Of a stretch of 64,000 nt of DNA, positions 26,757 through 34,987 are shown piece by piece. Made by a program: the position numbers and the translations under genes. Where the stretch lies: the NCBI RefSeq assembly GCF_006175945.1, contig NZ_VAJL01000001.1, positions 2,170,001 to 2,234,000 of the forward strand, written 5' to 3'. The notes beneath the pieces were generated by a model, which was not told the origin of the DNA, did not search any database, and was given only the letters and a program-made list of their open reading frames with translations. Position 1 is the stretch's first letter; every line of letters begins with the position of its first letter. This DNA comes from Chryseobacterium mulctrae. Its GTDB lineage: Bacteria; Bacteroidota; Bacteroidia; Flavobacteriales; Weeksellaceae.

Positions 26757-27242
26757 AAATGTTGCCGGGTCAATATTTTCCGGACGGAAAGGAAGCTTTT
26801 TAAAATCTTCTCTCGTCATCAATATCGTTTCAGCCGTTTTATATTTATTCATTGCTTCTACCACATCATCTGGCGGAGAGGTCATTTTTCTCAACATTGT
26901 ATCGATCCAAACGCCGGTTGCTTCAGAAGTTGCACAGTGTGAGCCATCAGGAAGATAGAATTTATGAACGAAACGATAGATCGCTGCATCTTCTGCGCAT
27001 CCATCAATTTCAAGGCTTACAATTACCTTTTGATCAGCAAAAATTTCCTTGAAAAAAGAAAAACGCTCATGCATAATTACAGGCCCAATTCCCCATCGGC
27101 TCATTTGGGTAACACCCATTTTTTCCTTTTTCATAAAAGCCATTCTGGTTTGCGCACAATATTGCACGTAAGATGAATTGGCCAAGTGTTTATTTGCGTC
27201 TAAGTCGCTCCAGCGAACTTCGAATGTATGGTAAAATGTCAT
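26751..27242 (-). CDS. Acyl-CoA thioesterase, hotdog fold
   Basis: The 163-residue protein has the 4-hydroxybenzoyl-CoA thioesterase (4HBT/YbgC) fold. The catalytic motif SDLDANKHLANSSYVQY near residues 12-28 carries the conserved Asp, and HERFSFFKEI and CATSEATGVWID match later strands. It would hydrolyse acyl-CoA thioesters, but the natural substrate is not evident. The gene lies 89 bases upstream of thiL; co-transcription is possible. Confidence 0.85.
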   Translation of the reverse strand: MTFYHTFEVRWSDLDANKHLANSSYVQYCAQTRMAFMKKEKMGVTQMSRWGIGPVIMHERFSFFKEIFADQKVIVSLEIDGCAEDAAIYRFVHKFYLPDGSHCATSEATGVWIDTMLRKMTSPPDDVVEAMNKYKTAETILMTREDFKKLPFRPENIDPATFN

Positions 27243-27299
27243 TTAATTTTGTTTTAAAAGTGAACTATTGAACATTAACCATTCAAACTACCCGTAATG

Positions 27300-27365
27300 T
27301 TTGTCATTCCGTAGGAATCTAAACAACATTATTTAAATCAGCTGAGATTCCTTCGGAATGACAAA
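27300..27365. repeat. Dispersed 21-bp palindromic repeat, copy 2
   Basis: TTTGTCATTCCGTAGGAATC begins the left arm (27300-27320), and the inverted right arm is at 27345-27365 with one mismatch (CTTCGG for CTACGG). The spacer differs from those of the other copies at 17593 and 44621. It lies between the thioesterase gene and the flavoprotein gene. Confidence 0.9.
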
Positions 27366-27471
27366 CTAGATAAATAATGAGGATAATACTTATTATGGTT
27401 AATAATTTCGTTTAAAAATTCAAAAATTATAATCCCCAAAATTACTCAAATAAGATGGTTTATAAAAATTG

Positions 27472-27479
27472 TAGTTTTG
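27472..27479 (+). promoter_or_regulatory. Possible -7 box upstream of the flavoprotein operon
   Basis: TAGTTTTG fits TAnnTTTG and lies 33 bases before the start at 27513. The -33 region lacks an exact TTG. Confidence 0.35.
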
Positions 27480-27512
27480 CAAAAATAATCTTCAGCATAA
27501 GATTAAATAATT

Positions 27513-28715
27513 ATGAAGCAAATTATCATTATCGGAGGTGGTGCAGCAGGATTTTTCTGTGCTGCAAATCTTGACGAAAAGAAATATAAAGTTACCATTC
27601 TTGAGCAGAATTCAGATGTTTTGCAAAAAGTAAAAATTTCCGGAGGTGGAAGATGTAATGTAAGTCATGCCTGTTTTGATCCTAAAGAATTAGTGCAGTT
27701 TTATCCTCGTGGAAACAAAGAGTTACTGAGCGTTTTCACCAAATTTCAACCGGGAGATACTATGGAATGGTTCGAAAATCGGAAAATCCCGTTGAAGATA
27801 GAAAAAGATAACAGGATCTTCCCTGAAAGCAATTCTTCGCAGACGATTATTAATACTTTTTTACATGAAATTCAGCAGAAAAATGTTGAAGTTAAAACGA
27901 AATGTTCAGTCAAAGAAATTGAAAAATTAGATGAAAAATATTTAGTTAAAACAAGTTTAGGGGATTTTGAAGCAGATTTTGTGATTTACACAACCGGAAG
28001 TTCACCAAAGTCTTTAAAAATGATTGAAAATTTAGGACATAAAATCATAGACTTGGTTCCTTCTCTATTTACATTTAATATTAAAGATGATTTGCTGAAA
28101 GATCTTTTAGGAACAAGTTTTGAAATGGCAGAAACCTCTATTCCAAAATTAAAAACTGAAGAAAGCGGACCGCTATTGATTACGCATTGGGGACTTTCAG
28201 GACCTGCAATTCTGAAAATTTCGGCTTGGGAAGCCATTAATCTGGCGAAAGTAAAATACAATTTTGAAGTTCAGGTGAATTTTATTTCAAAAGACATTGA
28301 TGATGCGGAAGAATTATTTCAAAATTTCAAACAGTCAAATCCTAAAAAATCAATCGGGCAATCTAAAATATTTGAGGTAACAAATCGTTTTTGGCAGAGA
28401 ATTCTGGAAGTTTCAAAAGTCGATTTGAATAAACAAATTGCCAATATTTCAGGAAAAGAAATGCAGATAATTCTTGAAAATTTATGCAAAAAGAAGTTTC
28501 AAGTCACTGGAAAGTCAACATTTAAGGATGAGTTTGTAACCGCAGGAGGTGTAGATTTAAAAGAAATTAATTTTAAAAATATGTCTTCGAAAATTTTGCC
28601 TAACTTTTACGTTGCTGGAGAAGTTTTAAATATTGATGCGGTAACAGGTGGATTTAATTTTCAGGCATGTTGGAGTGAGGCATGGCTGATTGCACAAGAC
28701 TTAAATAATTTATAA
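27513..28715 (+). CDS. FAD-dependent oxidoreductase, HI0933/BaiN family
   Basis: The 400-residue protein has the N-terminal dinucleotide-binding motif GGGAAGFFCAANL and the family motif SGGGRCNVSHA near residue 46. The C-terminal FAD-binding region (AGEVLNIDAVTGGFNFQACWSE) closes the site. It matches the HI0933-like family (PF03486), which includes BaiN of gut bacteria, although substrates in most relatives are unknown. It opens a tight operon to 31148 with the TonB-C-like gene 13 bases after its stop. Confidence 0.88.
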   Translation: MKQIIIIGGGAAGFFCAANLDEKKYKVTILEQNSDVLQKVKISGGGRCNVSHACFDPKELVQFYPRGNKELLSVFTKFQPGDTMEWFENRKIPLKIEKDNRIFPESNSSQTIINTFLHEIQQKNVEVKTKCSVKEIEKLDEKYLVKTSLGDFEADFVIYTTGSSPKSLKMIENLGHKIIDLVPSLFTFNIKDDLLKDLLGTSFEMAETSIPKLKTEESGPLLITHWGLSGPAILKISAWEAINLAKVKYNFEVQVNFISKDIDDAEELFQNFKQSNPKKSIGQSKIFEVTNRFWQRILEVSKVDLNKQIANISGKEMQIILENLCKKKFQVTGKSTFKDEFVTAGGVDLKEINFKNMSSKILPNFYVAGEVLNIDAVTGGFNFQACWSEAWLIAQDLNNL

Positions 28716-28728
28716 ATAAAAACATATC

Positions 28729-29142
28729 ATGAAAAAACTATTTGTATTTCTTGTACTAATTAGTTCTGTAAAAATTTTCTCACAAGAGCAAAATAGATCA
28801 TCTACCGAAATATTTGGAACTGAACAATTTGGAAATATCGAAAAATCTAAAGAGTTTCCAATTTATCCAGGAGGAATTAATGTTTTCAAAATGAGCTTTG
28901 CTAAAATGATTGATTGGGATAAGGTAAATGCTAAAGGTGCAGTTAAATCCGAAGCTCAATTAATAATTTCTGAAGATGGTAATGTTGTAGATATAAATAT
29001 TATAGGAGATAATAAGTCTTTAAATAAAGAAATGGAACGTGTAGCAAAGCGTATGTCTAAAACAAAATGGATTCCTGCTAAAATTGATGGAAAACCAGTA
29101 AAATTCAGATTTAAACTACCTATTACAATGAATTTTGATTAA
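28729..29142 (+). CDS. Small exported protein with a TonB-C-like domain, member 1
   Basis: The 137-residue product has a signal peptide ending IFSQ near residue 19 and a single TonB C-terminal-like domain (PF03544-type): FPIYPGGINVF, AQLIISEDGNVVDINIIG, and KTKWIPAKIDGKPVKFRFKLPI. Unlike TonB it has no N-terminal membrane anchor or Pro-rich linker, so it should be a soluble periplasmic protein. Four related genes lie at 30726, 32880, 33383 and 33912. It is in an operon with the flavoprotein and the DUF2306 gene (12-base gap). Confidence 0.82.
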   Translation: MKKLFVFLVLISSVKIFSQEQNRSSTEIFGTEQFGNIEKSKEFPIYPGGINVFKMSFAKMIDWDKVNAKGAVKSEAQLIISEDGNVVDINIIGDNKSLNKEMERVAKRMSKTKWIPAKIDGKPVKFRFKLPITMNFD

Positions 29143-29154
29143 TTAGAAATAAAA

Positions 29155-29793
29155 ATGCTTTCAATTAAAAGAAATATTCCGAACATTCTAAAAATCCTTC
29201 TTATCATAGGATTCGGATATTTCTTTTGGCTCATGCTGAAAATCACTCTAGAGTATATTCCTTTAGATACCAATGTGAGTTTTTTAATGATTAAACAAAC
29301 TGAAGTAGAACAAAGACCGGAATATCTTTATTTCTTTTACACCCATGTTTACACAAGCATTTTTGTTTTATTAGCTGGTTTTTTAGCTATTCTCAGAAAA
29401 GATTTTCGACTGAAAAATTTTCACAGAAACGCGGGTAAAATTTATATTTTATTGATTCTACTATTCGCTGCACCTTCAGGAATTTATATGGGAATTTTTG
29501 CAAATGGTGGATTTTTATCAAAAATTTCTTTTGTCATTTTAGGTGGTTTATGGTGGTTTACTACGTTTAAAGCTTTTCAATTAGCCCGACAGAGAAAATT
29601 CAAAGAACACAAGCAATGGATGTGGCGAAGTTTTGCACTCACAATTTCTGCCATCACTTTGAGAATGTGGAAAGTAATTATTGTATATTTATTCCACCCA
29701 AACCCAATGGATGTTTACCAAATCATTGCTTGGTTGGGCTGGATTCCAAACATTTTATTAATTGAATATTTAATCACAAAAAAGCACATTTAA
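29155..29793 (+). CDS. DUF2306 membrane protein
   Basis: The 212-residue integral membrane protein has about six hydrophobic segments and resembles DUF2306 (PF10067). A charged loop with TEVEQRPEYLYFFYTHVYTS follows the first segment, and HRNAGKIYILLIL and KQWMWRSFALTISAITLRMW match later conserved His/Arg-containing segments. The role of the family is unknown. It sits between a TonB-C-like gene and the YARHG gene with 12- and 5-base gaps, so it belongs to the operon that starts at 27513. Confidence 0.82.
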   Translation: MLSIKRNIPNILKILLIIGFGYFFWLMLKITLEYIPLDTNVSFLMIKQTEVEQRPEYLYFFYTHVYTSIFVLLAGFLAILRKDFRLKNFHRNAGKIYILLILLFAAPSGIYMGIFANGGFLSKISFVILGGLWWFTTFKAFQLARQRKFKEHKQWMWRSFALTISAITLRMWKVIIVYLFHPNPMDVYQIIAWLGWIPNILLIEYLITKKHI

Positions 29794-29798
29794 TTTAT

Positions 29799-30719
29799 AT
29801 GAAAATTTTAAAATTTACCTTAATCACTCTCTTTACCATCAGCTTAATGAGCTGTAAAAAAGAAGCAACAACCGAAGAAAAACCTAAAGACAGTTTAACT
29901 GCAAAAAGAGATTCTGTGGCAATCCCAGAAGTTCATAAAGAATACTACGGAATTTACACCGGAGAATTTGCAGGCAAAGGAGAGCTTTATGACAACGAAA
30001 CCGAAGAATATTACGAAGGAACAGATTATAAAAGACTTTCATTAAAAATCAACCGAATTACTCAGGATTCTGTGTACGGACAAAGTATTGTGAATGGAAT
30101 TCAGCGTCCGTTTCGCGGGGTTTTCAATGAAGGCACTCAATCTTTTGTTCTTGACGAGCCCGGAAATGACAAAACTGACGGAAGGTTTGAAATTAAGCTA
30201 AAAAACGACAGTATCACCGGAAAATGGACTGCTTTTAATAAATCTGCCGTAAAAGCTCCTTTAAAAAACTTAAAATTGATTAAAAAAGAGTTCGTTTATA
30301 ATCCGAATTTTATGCTGGATGAAAACTCTGAATTGATTGATTGGGAAAATCCAAAAGATTTTAAAGAAAAATATACCGACGAAGAAACCGGAAAAACAGA
30401 AACTTACACCACTTCAAAAAACAGAATTGCTTCTGATGCGGTTTTCAAAATCAACGCTTCTAAACAGAAATTAAGCGAAAAAGATTTGAAAAATCTTAGA
30501 AAACTGGATATGGAGATCATTAAAAACTCTGTTTTTGCAAGACACGGATATTCCTTCAAAAAACAAACCTACAGAAATTTTTTTGAGCAAACCGATTGGT
30601 ACATCCCTGTTTCTAATAACGTTGACAGCGAACTGTCACCTATGGAAAAAGACAATGTTGCTTTGCTGAATCGTTTCATCAAGTACGCTGAAGATAAATA
30701 TGATTCTTTTGGAAGATAA
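29799..30719 (+). CDS. YARHG-domain lipoprotein
   Basis: The 306-residue product has a lipoprotein signal (SLMSC near residues 15-19). The C-terminal region carries the YARHG motif (VFARHGYSFKKQTYRNFFEQTDWY near residues 252-275), a domain of unknown function (PF13308) found in many envelope proteins. The N-terminal part is beta-rich, with KEYYGIYTGEFAGKGELY. It ends at the base before the start of the next TonB-C-like gene, so translation may be coupled. Confidence 0.87.
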   Translation: MKILKFTLITLFTISLMSCKKEATTEEKPKDSLTAKRDSVAIPEVHKEYYGIYTGEFAGKGELYDNETEEYYEGTDYKRLSLKINRITQDSVYGQSIVNGIQRPFRGVFNEGTQSFVLDEPGNDKTDGRFEIKLKNDSITGKWTAFNKSAVKAPLKNLKLIKKEFVYNPNFMLDENSELIDWENPKDFKEKYTDEETGKTETYTTSKNRIASDAVFKINASKQKLSEKDLKNLRKLDMEIIKNSVFARHGYSFKKQTYRNFFEQTDWYIPVSNNVDSELSPMEKDNVALLNRFIKYAEDKYDSFGR

Positions 30720-30725
30720 ATGATT

Positions 30726-31148
30726 ATGAAAAAATATTTTGCTTTTTTACTGATTTTATTGGGTGTAATTTCTATTGATGCTCAAAAAGACTCGATACAA
30801 TATCCTGAAGTAAAAGTAAGTTCTGATTATGGAAAAAAGGCATCTTTAGATAAAACCCCTGAATTTCCAGGAGGGCACGCTGCATTTATGAAGCTGATTA
30901 TAGGTAATTTCAACACTTCCAGATTAGCAAGGCAGAACATTGCAAAAGCAAGAGCAATTGCCGTGTTTGATATTGATAAAGAAGGAAATATGATTGATCT
31001 GAGAATGGAATCTTATGACAATGAAGCCGTAAAAGCAGAGTTTCTAAATGCACTCAACAAAATAAAAACAAAGTGGATTCCCGGTGAACAAAATGGTGAG
31101 AAAGTAAAAATGCGTATGCGACAACCTCTTCAGTTTAATTTAAATTAA
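30726..31148 (+). CDS. Small exported protein with a TonB-C-like domain, member 2
   Basis: I start at the ATG at 30726 (MKKYFAFLLILLG), where a signal peptide begins; the ATG at 30720 would add two residues and touches the previous stop. Cleavage is after IDAQ. The mature part contains PEFPGGHAAFMKLI, then IAVFDIDKEGNMIDLRM and TKWIPGEQNGEKVKMRMRQPLQF, a TonB-C-like domain without a membrane anchor. It ends the operon that starts at 27513; its stop overlaps the stop of the convergent DUF2809 gene. Confidence 0.8.
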   Translation: MKKYFAFLLILLGVISIDAQKDSIQYPEVKVSSDYGKKASLDKTPEFPGGHAAFMKLIIGNFNTSRLARQNIAKARAIAVFDIDKEGNMIDLRMESYDNEAVKAEFLNALNKIKTKWIPGEQNGEKVKMRMRQPLQFNLN

Positions 31149-31534
31149 TTGTCTTCATTTTTTGGTTTGAATTTTGTGAAAACATATAAAATTAAGCAAC
31201 CAACTCCGTAACACAAAATATCAATCCATGAGAAAGAATTTCCGATTACGATATACATCAGGCTTCCCGGTTGGAAGCCTAATTTATCTGCAATATGGAA
31301 AAATTGAGCAAACTCAACCAGGCACGAAAAAGCAAAAATCCCGATGATTAACTTTGTTTCGTTGATGATGACAAAGCTTTTCACAAAAGTATACAGCAAC
31401 ATTACCACAATCACATCTCCCAGATAAGCTCTGATAAAGAAATTGTCTTTTAAAACCGTTGCAATTAAAACCTCAACAAGGAAGATAAGGATGGTTAAAA
31501 GAAGGTATTTTGCGCTAAATCTAAATTTCATCAT
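31145..31534 (-). CDS. DUF2809 membrane protein
   Basis: The 129-residue product has about four transmembrane segments and the layout of DUF2809: a first helix with AKYLLLTILIFLVEVLIA, then IRAYLGDVIVVMLLYTFVKSF, IIGIFAFSCLVEFAQFF and a last helix before a basic tail. The family role is unknown. It begins just upstream of the terminator shared with the thioredoxin-like gene region and is convergent with the TonB-C-like gene. Confidence 0.8.
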   Translation of the reverse strand: MMKFRFSAKYLLLTILIFLVEVLIATVLKDNFFIRAYLGDVIVVMLLYTFVKSFVIINETKLIIGIFAFSCLVEFAQFFHIADKLGFQPGSLMYIVIGNSFSWIDILCYGVGCLILYVFTKFKPKNEDN

Positions 31535-31555
31535 GATTTATTTTGGTTAAGTCTC

Positions 31556-31583
31556 CATAAAAAAGAGCAGACTAAAAGCCTGC
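31556..31583 (-). terminator. Terminator after the 31616-32269 gene
   Basis: On the minus strand GCAGGC and GTCTGC (plus-strand 31567-31572 and 31578-31583) form a short stem with one G-U pair, followed by a T-run. Confidence 0.7.
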
Positions 31584-31615
31584 CCAATATCTCAATTTAA
31601 TTTTAAAAAATAAAA

Positions 31616-32269
31616 TTATTTTTTCACTTTTATTGTACAGCCTATTGCTACTGTTTTAGTTTTTGCAACTGGTTTTCCGCTCAATAAAGCAGCCATTGCA
31701 TCTTGTACATAATGTTCTGAAACATCATTAGGATCATCATAATTATTGTCGATGGCTCCAATATATTTTACGATATTTTTTGCACCTTCTTTCTGAAGAA
31801 TAAAAACGTGCGGCGTTTTTGTGGCACCATATTGAGGATAAACTTTCTGTCCTTCATCTACCAAATAAGGGAATGTAAAACCTTTTTCTTTGGCTCTTGT
31901 GATCATTTGCTGAAACCCATCTTCCGGCTGCACATTTGGATCATTCGGGTTAATTGCAATCACAGGATAACCGGCAATTTTGTATTTCTTATCAAGCGCA
32001 ACGATTCTGTCTTCATATTTTTTTGCATACGGACAATGATTACAGGTAAAAACTACGATAAAACCTTTTGCCTTTTTAAAATCGCTCAACGAAACCATTT
32101 TTCCGTCGATATTTTTAAGCTTAAAATCGGCAGCGGTATCACCAACTTCATAGCCTTTTGAAGAACTTACTTTTTGCTTCGGATCTTCATTATTTTTATT
32201 GATTGCCGTAAAGCTTAGTAAACTTAAGCCTATTATTGCGGCAGCAACTAATGTTTTAATATTTTTCAT
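31616..32269 (-). CDS. Exported thioredoxin-fold protein, peroxiredoxin/thioredoxin-like
   Basis: The 217-residue product has a hydrophobic N-terminal signal and a thioredoxin-like domain: GDTAADFKLKNIDGK, VVFTCNHCPYAKKYEDRI (CNHC active site near residues 75-78) and TPHVFILQKEGAKNIVKYIGAID. The CxxC pair suggests a disulfide oxidoreductase of the AhpC/TSA-like superfamily. A third Cys lies near the C-terminus (AIGCTIKV). It follows the TlpA-like gene by two bases, so the two are probably co-transcribed and may work together on envelope redox. Confidence 0.85.
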   Translation of the reverse strand: MKNIKTLVAAAIIGLSLLSFTAINKNNEDPKQKVSSSKGYEVGDTAADFKLKNIDGKMVSLSDFKKAKGFIVVFTCNHCPYAKKYEDRIVALDKKYKIAGYPVIAINPNDPNVQPEDGFQQMITRAKEKGFTFPYLVDEGQKVYPQYGATKTPHVFILQKEGAKNIVKYIGAIDNNYDDPNDVSEHYVQDAMAALLSGKPVAKTKTVAIGCTIKVKK

Positions 32270-32271
32270 GT

Positions 32272-32775
32272 TTATAGATTTTTTGTGATTATATTTTCCA
32301 GTTCAGTTTTTGTCATTTCTCCGTCGTTAAAATGTACTTTTTCTGAGTTTTTATAGACAATCGTAACAGGAATGTTTCCGTCCCAGTTTTTTTCAAACCG
32401 GGGAATCCAAGTATTCATTCTTTTAATATCATCAAGGAGAATAACTTCTGCGGTAAGTTTCTTATTTTTAATAAATTGTACAACACGCTCTTTATCTTTC
32501 GAGCGGTCTAAAGACACCAAAAGCATTTTAAATTTAGGATTGTCTTTATATTTATTATTAACCTCCATAAAATCCGGAAGTTCTTTCACACAAGGAGCAC
32601 AGGTTGTAGACCAGAAATTCAGAACCAATAAAATGTCTTTTTCTTCCTGAATTTTCTTTTCGAGCAATTCATATTTAATCATCGGAACATCATTTACAAT
32701 AATTTGCTCCTGTGAAAAATAAAAAGACAGACTGAAAATCAATGCACTGAAACTCAAAATTTTCTTCATACTCAA
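32272..32775 (-). CDS. TlpA-like exported thioredoxin-fold protein
   Basis: The 167-residue product has a signal peptide ending FYFSQ near residue 21 and a TlpA-like thioredoxin domain. The active site is NFWSTTCAPCVKELPDF, with CAPC near residue 59. GNIPVTIVYKNSEKV carries the cis-Pro. The start may be the ATG at 32773 or the one two codons later (MKKILSF). It is upstream of the thioredoxin-like gene at 31616-32269. Confidence 0.85.
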   Translation of the reverse strand: MSMKKILSFSALIFSLSFYFSQEQIIVNDVPMIKYELLEKKIQEEKDILLVLNFWSTTCAPCVKELPDFMEVNNKYKDNPKFKMLLVSLDRSKDKERVVQFIKNKKLTAEVILLDDIKRMNTWIPRFEKNWDGNIPVTIVYKNSEKVHFNDGEMTKTELENIITKNL

Positions 32776-32879
32776 AATTAGCGAATGAATTTGTAAACCA
32801 TTAAGATAGAGCTGTTAAACTTTGTTAATTAATCAGATATAATTAAATTTAAGAGTCTTATTTTTGCTAAAATTAAACG

Positions 32880-33299
32880 ATGAAAAAACTTATTTTATTT
32901 TCGGCATTACTATTTGGCTATTTCATACAAGCTCAGGAAGTTGCAGGAACAACTGATTTAGAAGAATTGGATTTACGTAAAAATAAAACCGATATTTATA
33001 ATGCTGTGGAAAAACCAGCTTACTTTCCCAAAGGCTCACTTGTTTTCAGACAAAAGTTTGCAAAAAAATTCAAAGAAAAAAACGTAATCAGTAAAGAAAT
33101 AGAAAAATGTGAACTTACTTTTATCATTGAAAGAGATGGTACTCTTACTAATATTAAAGCATCTGGGACTAATGAAAGTTTCAATAACGAAGCTATTCGA
33201 GCGGTTTCTAAAATTAAAGACAAATGGATTCCTGCAGAAATTGACGGTTACAAAGTAAGATATCGTTTTAGATTACCTCTTACTATAAACTTTGAATAA
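32880..33299 (+). CDS. Small exported protein with a TonB-C-like domain, member 3
   Basis: The 139-residue product has a signal peptide ending IQAQ near residue 18. It carries the same domain as its neighbours: PAYFPKGSLVFRQKFAKKF, then CELTFIIERDGTLTNIKASG and KDKWIPAEIDGYKVRYRFRLPLTINF. There is no anchor or Pro-rich linker. It is the first of three such genes in a row (gaps 83 and 67 bases), read in the same direction. Confidence 0.8.
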   Translation: MKKLILFSALLFGYFIQAQEVAGTTDLEELDLRKNKTDIYNAVEKPAYFPKGSLVFRQKFAKKFKEKNVISKEIEKCELTFIIERDGTLTNIKASGTNESFNNEAIRAVSKIKDKWIPAEIDGYKVRYRFRLPLTINFE

Positions 33300-33382
33300 T
33301 TGGTATTAAGTTTGATTTTCTCAATTTATTAAACAATACCTCTGATTATACTTCAGAATCAGTATTATAAAAATTAAATTGA

Positions 33383-33844
33383 ATGAAAAAAGCTATTCTC
33401 TTACTTGGTATTTTTTTCAATTTTTTTGTTTTTGCGCAGGAAACTGATGCGAAAAATCCTGTTCAGAATACCATTTCCGCCGTTTCAGCATTACCTGATT
33501 ACAACATCATTAAAACCAAATTAGATCTAAAACAAGTCGTTACAAAAGCAGATAGCCTTCCGGAATTTCCAGGTGGAATGAATGCTTTTAAAAGAAAATA
33601 TTTCGAAAATATTGAAACTTTAGACCTTAAACAAAACGAAAAAGTAGATACAAGACTCTATTTTATCGTTGAAAAAAACGGATATGTAAGAAACGTTACT
33701 GCTGTTGCAAAAAATAAAAAACACGCAGAAGCAGCAGAACAGGGAGTAAGAAAGATTTTTGCCCGCTGGAAACCTGCAAAAATCAATGGTGAACCTGTAC
33801 GTTACTTATTTTATTTTCCTTTGACAAGTAAAAAATATAATTAA
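33383..33844 (+). CDS. Small exported protein with a TonB-C-like domain, member 4
   Basis: The 153-residue product has a signal peptide ending VFAQ near residue 19, a short spacer, then PEFPGGMNAFKRKYF, LYFIVEKNGYVRNVTAVAKN and ARWKPAKINGEPVRYLFYFP. It is the most divergent member, with an extra 20-residue insert between signal and domain and a basic C-terminus. It follows member 3 by 83 bases. Confidence 0.78.
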   Translation: MKKAILLLGIFFNFFVFAQETDAKNPVQNTISAVSALPDYNIIKTKLDLKQVVTKADSLPEFPGGMNAFKRKYFENIETLDLKQNEKVDTRLYFIVEKNGYVRNVTAVAKNKKHAEAAEQGVRKIFARWKPAKINGEPVRYLFYFPLTSKKYN

Positions 33845-33911
33845 ATTAGGATATACTTTTCATAGAGATTAAATCAATTTCAGTATTTTGGATTCTTTTT
33901 TTTAATTAGTC

Positions 33912-34343
33912 ATGAAAAATCTTACTATCATAATAATCTCAAATGGTTTTGTTTTCGGGCAAAATATTCCCGTACCTCCCGCAATGCCATCAATACCGAA
34001 AACAATAGAAAATATCTATGTAACTACAGTATGTCCTGATTATCCTGATCATGAGGCATATTTCCCCAATGGAACGGAAGCTTTTACCAAGAAAGTTGAG
34101 AATGCTATATTAGATTCTGCAAAAATTAAAAAAGGAGAAAACATTCTAAAAGCAATGCTTAATTTCACTGTAGAATGTGACGGAAGTTTGATGGAAGTTC
34201 AAGTTATTGGCTCAAACGTCAGTTTTAATATTGCTGTCGAAAAAGCCATAAAGCAGATTAAACATAAATGGATCCCAGCAAAATATGATGGCAATTTTGT
34301 AAAAAGCAAAATTCAACTTCCGATTACGATAAATTACAAATAA
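33912..34343 (+). CDS. Small exported protein with a TonB-C-like domain, member 5
   Basis: The 143-residue product starts with a short hydrophobic signal (cleavage near VFGQ at residue 17), followed by a Pro-rich stretch (NIPVPPAMPSIPK). The domain then gives AYFPNGTEAFTKK, LNFTVECDGSLMEVQVIG and HKWIPAKYDGNFVKSKIQLPITI. The Pro-rich spacer is reminiscent of TonB, but there is no transmembrane anchor. It is the last of three in tandem and is convergent with a membrane protein gene. Confidence 0.78.
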   Translation: MKNLTIIIISNGFVFGQNIPVPPAMPSIPKTIENIYVTTVCPDYPDHEAYFPNGTEAFTKKVENAILDSAKIKKGENILKAMLNFTVECDGSLMEVQVIGSNVSFNIAVEKAIKQIKHKWIPAKYDGNFVKSKIQLPITINYK

Positions 34344-34396
34344 TTTATTCTACAAAGTTTTGATAATATTTATTCAAAGTAGTTCTTCCAATTTAA

Positions 34397-34984
34397 TTAA
34401 ATATCATTTATCACAATTTTTCTTTCTTCTTTGTAAGCAAAGTACGCTAAACTACCGTAATAAACACCAAAAAGTATAAATCTTCCAAAATTGGTCATAA
34501 CTTTTCCATCACCTCTGATTTCCGGATTTGTGATACCCAAATACTCTAAAAGATTCTCTGCTAAAATAGTAACCACAATAACAGGGAAAACAAGTAATGT
34601 TTTCAAAAATCGAAACTTCAGCAATTTTCCACGCTGCTTTTCAGAAAAATTAAAAATAAGAAATCTGTTAGCTAAAAAAATGGAAAGAAAAGTATTAAAA
34701 ACAATGGAGTTAAATCCCAAATTATTAAAAAAATAAAACAGACCACCAATAAAAATCAAAGAAATAATGATGATTCGAAATTTTTGAGGAAAAAATAAAA
34801 GAAACAAAACAGGAAAAAAAATCATTAAATCATAGAACCACAGATCTATATATTGCTTGGCAATTTCTGGGTCAATATTTTTTCCAAATAATAAAATGTA
34901 GAGATACTGAAAACATAAAACAACGTACGATGCAGTAGTCTCATACTTCCAAAACGTTGTTTTTGTGTCAATAATACCCTTCAT
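34397..34984 (-). CDS. Membrane protein of unknown function
   Basis: The 195-residue product has about five hydrophobic segments and a basic C-terminal tail (YKEERKIVINDI). Recognisable features are a first helix with SYVVLCFQYLYILLF, and a later run VFPVIVVTILAENLLEYLGI. I know no matching family. It lies four bases upstream of mutS in the same direction, in position to be transcribed with it, although no functional link is evident. Confidence 0.6.
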   Translation of the reverse strand: MKGIIDTKTTFWKYETTASYVVLCFQYLYILLFGKNIDPEIAKQYIDLWFYDLMIFFPVLFLLFFPQKFRIIIISLIFIGGLFYFFNNLGFNSIVFNTFLSIFLANRFLIFNFSEKQRGKLLKFRFLKTLLVFPVIVVTILAENLLEYLGITNPEIRGDGKVMTNFGRFILFGVYYGSLAYFAYKEERKIVINDI

Positions 34985-34987
34985 TCT

